A DNA stretch of 64,000 nucleotides from Mesostigma viride (Eukaryota > Streptophyta > Mesostigmatophyceae > Mesostigmatales > Mesostigmataceae), in assembly GCA_009746045.1 (NCBI GenBank), contig RPFO01000985.1, forward strand, positions 32,766 through 96,765. The letters are read 5' to 3'. Below are positions 43,551 through 64,000 of this stretch, piece after piece. Position numbers and translations under genes: made by a program. Position 1 is the stretch's first letter. The number at the start of each line of letters is the position of its first letter. The notes below the pieces were generated by a model. That model was not told the DNA's origin. It did no database searches and was given only the letters and a program-made list of their open reading frames with translations.

Positions 43551-44590
43551 CAGTCGCTTGATGCACCCTGCTTACTGCACCACCCGGTTAGTGCCATCTT
43601 TCAAACACGGCATTTCTAACTGAGCCAGGACGACCTGCAGTTTGCAGTAATGCCCCATTGCAATTAGCCTGCTTTCCTGGACTTCGTCGAAAACCGTTTG
43701 CTTCCTTCCGCAGCTCCGTCGGGAAAAAAAAAAAACAAGGAGCTTTGCAGGCACGCGGTCCAGGCGGTAAAATCAACAACTTGCAAAGCCGCCTTTGCGA
43801 TATTCACCGTTGCAGTTATTACATGACCATCTCATGGACCAGGTCGGCCATTGCGGAAGTTTACGGCAGACACATGCGCGAGTCGACAGTGAAATGAGTG
43901 AATGCTCCAGATCACGAGTGTAGAACCGCGGGAAGCGCAGGAGGCGCAGGAGGCGCTGCGAGGCAAAGTGGTTACTGGCATCTTTCCCGTATACCTACTT
44001 TGCCGTGCGGCACCCCGAAGCGGGCACGTCGGGAGTCGGGACCCGCCGACGTCCTAACTCGGCGGAAGTCCTGCGCCCGGGGTCAAGATACGCCCGAGGT
44101 GGGCGTCGGGAGTCGGGCCTCAGCCGGGGAGAGCGGACATCAGTCATGAGTGCTCACGAGTCTAGAGTCACGACCATGGCAAAGACCACCTTGATTTGAC
44201 GGTCGGGTCGGTCACGACCGACTCTGTACGCGGGTACCTAAGTGTGTATAATGTCCATGAATGTCTGAGTGTACACTGGCATCCTATCTCTTTGATACAA
44301 CTGAATGTATGCATTCGGATTCAGTTCCAGATTTCTGGCATGCGCTGGTTGTCTCTTTGATATGATGTATGCATTCTTTAGTCCTCGGCCCTCTAGTGCT
44401 CATCAAGTCCTCAAGCGGCCGACTAAGATCGGTTGTAGTTGCCCCCCTAATGAAGGGACACGCGTCGGCATTAAAATCGAGTGTAAAGTACATTTGTGAA
44501 ACGAACTGAAGGTCTGTTCAAAGCACATGCTGGGTCTAGTATAAGTGTATCCATGGCTCGACTGTATCAGTACTAGCTAGTGCATTTTGC
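43551..44590. other. Intergenic, no gene recognised
   Basis: GC-rich stretch around 43920-44120 with duplicated CGTCGGGAGTCGGG (about 44028 and 44106). A copy of a short dispersed repeat is at 44329-44364. Confidence 0.35.
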
Positions 44591-44596
44591 GTATAC

Positions 44597-44870
44597 TACT
44601 CTCTGCTGAGAAGCCATGCCCTAGCCATTGTTCAATAGCCATGCATGATGATCTTCCACCCTATGTCCGCATGCACCTTAGGTGCTGGAATACATATAGT
44701 GGTGCAGACCTGTGCACTTTGTGCATGCACCCGAAGCAGGTGTAGTTTACACCCTACCCTAGTGCAGGAAGTAGCCCATAATGTATTACAAGCCACATGC
44801 CCAGGCTTCTCAGGGATCGTATGTGCTACATGTACTCCCAACGGAGATATGTTACATGCAATTTACTTCA
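44597..44870 (+). mobile_element. Short LINE copy, diverged
   Basis: Contains the spacer piece CTGCTGAGAAGCCATGCCC, then GATGATCTTCC, GTGCAGGAAGTAGCCCA, the CTTCTCAGGGAT junction and CTACATGTACTCCCAACGG. It is collinear with LINE A in its internally deleted form. No AATT tail remains. Confidence 0.7.
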
Positions 44871-45117
44871 AAGAAATTTAATTTGAAGAAAAGTTGGTTG
44901 GTCAAATAAAACACACGGACCCAAGTTAGTGAGGTGAATGAAGGTAGTATTAAAGTATACTCAGATTACAATGAGGTAGACATGTACAAGATGCCTTCAA
45001 TGCACATGGATCAAATGAAAACGTGCTTACAATGAGTCATAGTCTCATAGACGATGATGGATCAGGTGATTGGGACTGATGATCAGATCTGAGTTCAGCG
45101 ACTGTTGGTTCATTACG

Positions 45118-60407
<15,290 letters not shown>

Positions 60408-60458
60408 GGCACGTAAGGAATCCAGAGCCTTCGTTTCCCTTACAACGTGGTCCAACAA

Positions 60459-60963
60459 AAATGTTATTCCAACATCTTTCTGTTCTGCCAGGTAACTGTT
60501 GCTTTTGAAATTGTACAGATTGATGGGCGATGCAAATCATCGACTTATAAAAGGCTTTATATGATTTGTTTTTGAGATATACATTATTTCTTACTGAGTT
60601 ATTTCAAAGTAATGAATGTAGTAAGCATGTTTTCCGTGGTCGCGCTCCGTGGTTGCAACGTCTCCATCGCCTTCTATGCTAGCCTTCCATGTGAAGGACA
60701 CGCGGCATCTCGACGTCGCGTTTGCTGGACACAGGACGAGCATTAGTGTGTCTGCTGCACTGCAGTGAGTGCAGTCCTGTCTGCACTGAACAGCGGCACT
60801 GAACAGCGGGCACGCGGAGGGCGTAACGTAAGAAAGTCGTTGGTTGAGTACCGTTGGTATTGAATTAAATACGTTGGCCTGTAATACCAGGGAAAAAAAA
60901 ACTAGGAAAACGCATCATAATCAAGTAACGTGCGTGTTTGCAACTTGCCCGTTGAAACTCTAC
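60459..60963. other. Region upstream of NDUFAF5, possible promoter
   Basis: No gene. It includes TATAAAAGG at 60544-60552 on the plus strand, and CTGCACTGCAGTGAGTGCAG, a small palindrome, about 60750-60775. No clear minus-strand core promoter. Confidence 0.3.
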
Positions 60964-61172
60964 GGCGGAGCCAATTTTCGGAAGAACCTCACCCTTATGG
61001 TTGCAAATTAGGGACAAATTCGGTGGATGGATGTATGTATGTATGTATGTATGGATGGATGGATGGATTGACGGATTTTCATCCCCTATTCCTATGTTTT
61101 CTCACGTGTACGGCCTTATAAGCTTCGCCAATTCTGGCGAACCTAACGGTTCTTCCGAAAATTGGCTCCGCC
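60964..61172. mobile_element. 209-bp MITE with 25-bp inverted repeats
   Basis: Perfect 25-bp inverted ends, GGCGGAGCCAATTTTCGG plus AAGAACC (60964-60988), and the complement at 61148-61172. They enclose a small ATGT/ATGG microsatellite (61022-61070). No convincing target duplication flanks it. Confidence 0.75.
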
Positions 61173-61657
61173 AGATAAACATTTCGACGCGAGCTGCGTG
61201 TGTCCGCTGCAGGGTTTATTCATACATTATTCGGTGTATCCCGTTATATCATGATGCCTCCTATGCCTCTCATTGCTGCTGTTTATCTGCGAGATTGGTT
61301 CTCGCATGATTCCGTTGAACCTGTTCTCCCGTATTGCCGGGAAGTTATTAACAAAAGTGGCGATATCCGTTACCAGGCGCAGGTTACCAGTGGTCGCGTG
61401 CCCGTGCGCGGCATGACGGGCACGTTCGGTAGACGACTGATTAGAAGCGTTTCAGCTAGTCTGCAGCAAAGTTCGTGAGGATGCATCGGCAGCGGGTTTT
61501 GACAAGGCTGCTACGAATCCGATGGTGAAGTTGTACAATATTGTCCACGGTTGGTACAGTCGATGCATCCCTTTCCTGTGCTCGGTAAACGTATCTTATG
61601 CCATTCGCTAGCTAATGCACCGCTATTAGCTTATCTTTTTGCTGCTATATTGCACAG

Positions 61658-62096
61658 GCGTCCTCGAGGACCAGCCGCAGCAACGACAGGAGGAGGCGTC
61701 AAGTGAGGACTCAGCAGACGCCGAGGAGAACGAGGACGACGAGGAGGCCGGGGAGGACAACGAGAAGGACGGGGCTCTTGAGGACGACGAGGAAGAGGAG
61801 GCGGGAGAGGAGGAGTGGGGCGACGGCGGCGTACAGGAAGAGGAGCAGGCGGAGGAGGAGGGAGGCGACAAGAGGGAAGTGGCCAACGACGAGCAGGGGG
61901 GGGGCGAGGAGAAGGACGGGGCCGGCCACGACAATGACGAGGAAGAGGAGCAGGCGGAGGAGGAAGAGATGGGCGGCGGTGGCGTACTGCAAGAGGAGCA
62001 GGAGGAGGAGGAGGGAGGTGACGTGAGGAAGGACGTACAACGACGAGGAGGAGGAGGAGGAGGAGGACGCGGCCGAGGAGCTGGAGCTGGGGGAAG
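61658..62096 (+). CDS. Acidic exon of an unidentified gene
   Basis: Between a good acceptor (TATATTGCACAG|GCGTCC) and donor (GGGGAAG|GTGAGT) lies 439 bp encoding VLEDQPQQRQEEASSEDSAD and a long Glu/Asp-rich tract with some Gly. Near 62035 the acidic reading changes frame (DEEEEEEDAAEELELGE), again as if one base were missing. Acidic low-complexity stretches occur in many nuclear proteins; no domain identifies this one. An upstream frame (61200-61478, with YLRDWFSHDSVEPVLPYC) might be another exon. Confidence 0.45.
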
Positions 62097-62109
62097 GTGA
62101 GTACGACGA

Positions 62110-63425
62110 GCCAAGGTAGCTATAAAATATTGATAAGCATTCCTCCCCTTGGAGTGGCTGACGCGGGGGAGGCAGCTTGGAAGTCAAGTTTGGCAGCATA
62201 GACTTCTTGAGGTTGAGGCACAACACTTGGGTTTGCTTGTTGTAAGTTTGATTGGCCTGAAAATGTGGAGTAATAAATCGTAGGGGGGTGGCTGTGATAG
62301 TTCCTCGTGAACCGGGTTATGTTGATGGGGTTACGTTGATGTCATGCCAAGAACTTTTGTACCTTCATTCAGGGTATACTTTGAGAATGCAGATTGTTAC
62401 ACCTAGATCAATTCTGCCTTGGACGGTGAATGTCAAGAGGGGGTGAAGAAACTGACAAGTAGGCATCCAGGCAGGCATGAGGACACGCACTCAGCAAGCA
62501 AGCAGGGAGGCAAGCAAGGAAGTGTGTGGACAGGGCTGAGCTAGATATGTAGGCGTACAAGAGTGCCCACCACAAGTACATGTATGTGCAACACGGTACG
62601 TTGTTAATGTTATGAAGGCATATATGCAGTGTCATGAACACGCCTAACTATATACCTGCTTCCGTCCATGCGTGTGTCCGTGTGCATCCCTTTTTTCGTG
62701 CAGTCGAGTTATCCTCCATGTTGGGCAACCTCGCCCTTCATGGTGAGGCAAACAATTGTTTATAATGAGCTGTATTCGTGGCGCAAGAACTTTTGTGCAA
62801 TTGTTGCCCCCCCTTAAATTTAGTCCTTAATTGCTGCTAACGAAACCAGTCCACTTTTTTTGTTTCTTAGTCGTGGCGACGCAATTTAGCATGGCCGACG
62901 TCGTACGCGAAATGCATTACCTAAAATTAATCATCACGGACCCAGCATGTAGTTTGCTGTTTGGGTACGTATGGGGGTAAGAAGAGCCTTTAATGTTTTC
63001 ACTTTCCTTTTTGCTCACAGCATGCCTTGCCATTTCCAACCAACGGTATGACCGTTGTCCTCCCGGGCTTGGACTAATATGTTTGTATCTTTACATATGA
63101 TGCTGGTCATGTTTAGGATCTCGTGTCTTTTTTCTCTCCATCATGAGGCCCCTTGCACGCATTCTAGACCACCATATGAAAAGTGTGATTACTCTTCTAG
63201 TTTCAAGAGTGTGGTTCTCGTGGTCTGAAAGCCGTGTGCATGAGTTCTGGAGATGAAGTGGGAGGATTTCCCTGAACAAAATCTAATAAGTGCTAATATT
63301 GAATAATACTTAGTTGGTACGTTATAGTTACATGAGTTTGACTTTTTGTGGCGTGGCGGTTTAGATAATAGTAATGATGATAGATAGCGCAACTATTACT
63401 GGTTAATAACGAGCCCTCCTTACAT
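62110..63425. other. No gene recognised
   Basis: Probably intron or 3' flank of the acidic-exon gene. Nothing repeated or coding stands out. Confidence 0.35.
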
Positions 63426-63971
63426 CGGAGGGAGGGAGGGAGGGAGGGAGGGAGGGAGGGAGGGAGGGAGGGAGGGAGGGAGGGAGGGAGGGAGGGAGGG
63501 AGGGAGGGAGGGAGGGAGGGAGGGAGGGAGGGAGGGAGGGGGGAGGGAGGGAGGGAGGGAGGGAGGGAGGGAGGGAGGGAGGGAGGGAGGGAGGGAGGGA
63601 GGGAGGGAGGGAGGGAGGGAGGGAGGGAGGGAGGGAGGGAGGGAGGGAGGGAGGGAGGGAGGGAGGGAGGGAGGGAGGGAGGGAGGGAGGGGGGAGGGAG
63701 GGAGGGAGGGAGGGAGGGAGGGAGGGAGGGAGGGAGGGAGGGAGGGAGGGAGGGAGGGAGGGAGGGAGGGAGGGAGGGAGGGAGGAGGGAGGGAGGGAGG
63801 GAGGGAGGGAGGGAGGAGGGAGGGAGGGAGGAGGGAGGGAGGGAGGGAGGGAGGGAGGAGGGAGGAGGGAGGGAGGGAGGAGGAGGGAGGGAGGGAGGGA
63901 GGGAGGGAGGGAGGGAGGGAGGAGGGAGGGAGGGAGGGAGGGAGGAGGGAGGGAGGGAGGGAGGGAGGGAG
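63426..63971 (+). repeat. (AGGG)n array at the window edge
   Basis: About 545 bp of GGGA units with occasional GGA or extra G slips, more frequent toward the right, followed by a short polypyrimidine stretch to 64000. Confidence 0.95.
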
Positions 63972-64000
63972 GCTTCCCTCCCTACCCTCCCCTCCTTCCT

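Noticed and set aside
61626-62226. Minus-strand Ser/Pro and Leu-rich frames
   Set aside because: Shadows of the plus-strand acidic exon.

Overview
The window is nuclear DNA of a eukaryote, most likely a green alga. The genes have many introns with GT-AG boundaries. The transposons include a chromovirus, a CACTA element, L1-like LINEs with AATT tails and a Ty1/copia remnant. Introns and transposons are packed with very long simple repeats. The species cannot be fixed from sequence alone.

Left part (1-32.4 kb) is almost entirely mobile DNA. A decayed Ty1/copia pol (3-1590) is split by a 493-bp MITE. A 610-bp MITE with an 8-bp target duplication and a 1.85-kb TTAA-flanked element follow. A LINE (LINE A, about 5.2-5.95 kb and 29.75-29.9 kb) is split by a hAT-like element spanning 5946-29751. 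That hAT element holds a 5'-truncated LINE (LINE B, 6444-7916) and, 2 bp from that LINE's right target duplication, a CACTA element (7928-24465). The CACTA element holds a complete gypsy chromovirus with nearly identical LTRs (14977-24430). Each layer is supported by target-site duplications, and a paralogous empty site for the CACTA insertion survives at 25992-26034. The hAT element also carries a 2.6-kb nearly pure (TTG)n array. A minus-strand LINE (LINE C, 29976-32434) meets LINE A almost tail to tail. A recurrent short LINE derivative has at least four copies.

Middle part (33.4-43.1 kb), minus strand: a seven-exon gene encodes a RING finger, a PHD finger, a long Gly/Ser-rich region and a C-terminal SRI-like motif, the layout of PHRF1. 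Splice phases agree across all junctions except one probable missing base in exon 2. Its introns hold (ACG)n, (AGCC)n, a 28-bp minisatellite and CT/CCCT/GT arrays.

Right part (45.1-60.4 kb), minus strand: a gene for the mitochondrial complex I assembly factor NDUFAF5 is spread over at least eleven exons in 15 kb. Its introns carry a 5-kb 13-bp minisatellite, a 620-bp (GATA)n array, a 228-bp (ACGC)n array and 28-, 48- and 56-bp minisatellites. A plus-strand acidic exon (61658-62096) probably belongs to another gene, and the window ends in (AGGG)n.

The two main genes share a strand and have unrelated roles: nuclear RING/PHD chromatin or transcription work versus complex I assembly in mitochondria. 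Many reading frames are broken by apparent single-base losses, several in or beside homopolymers. Some breaks are probably consensus errors rather than decay.
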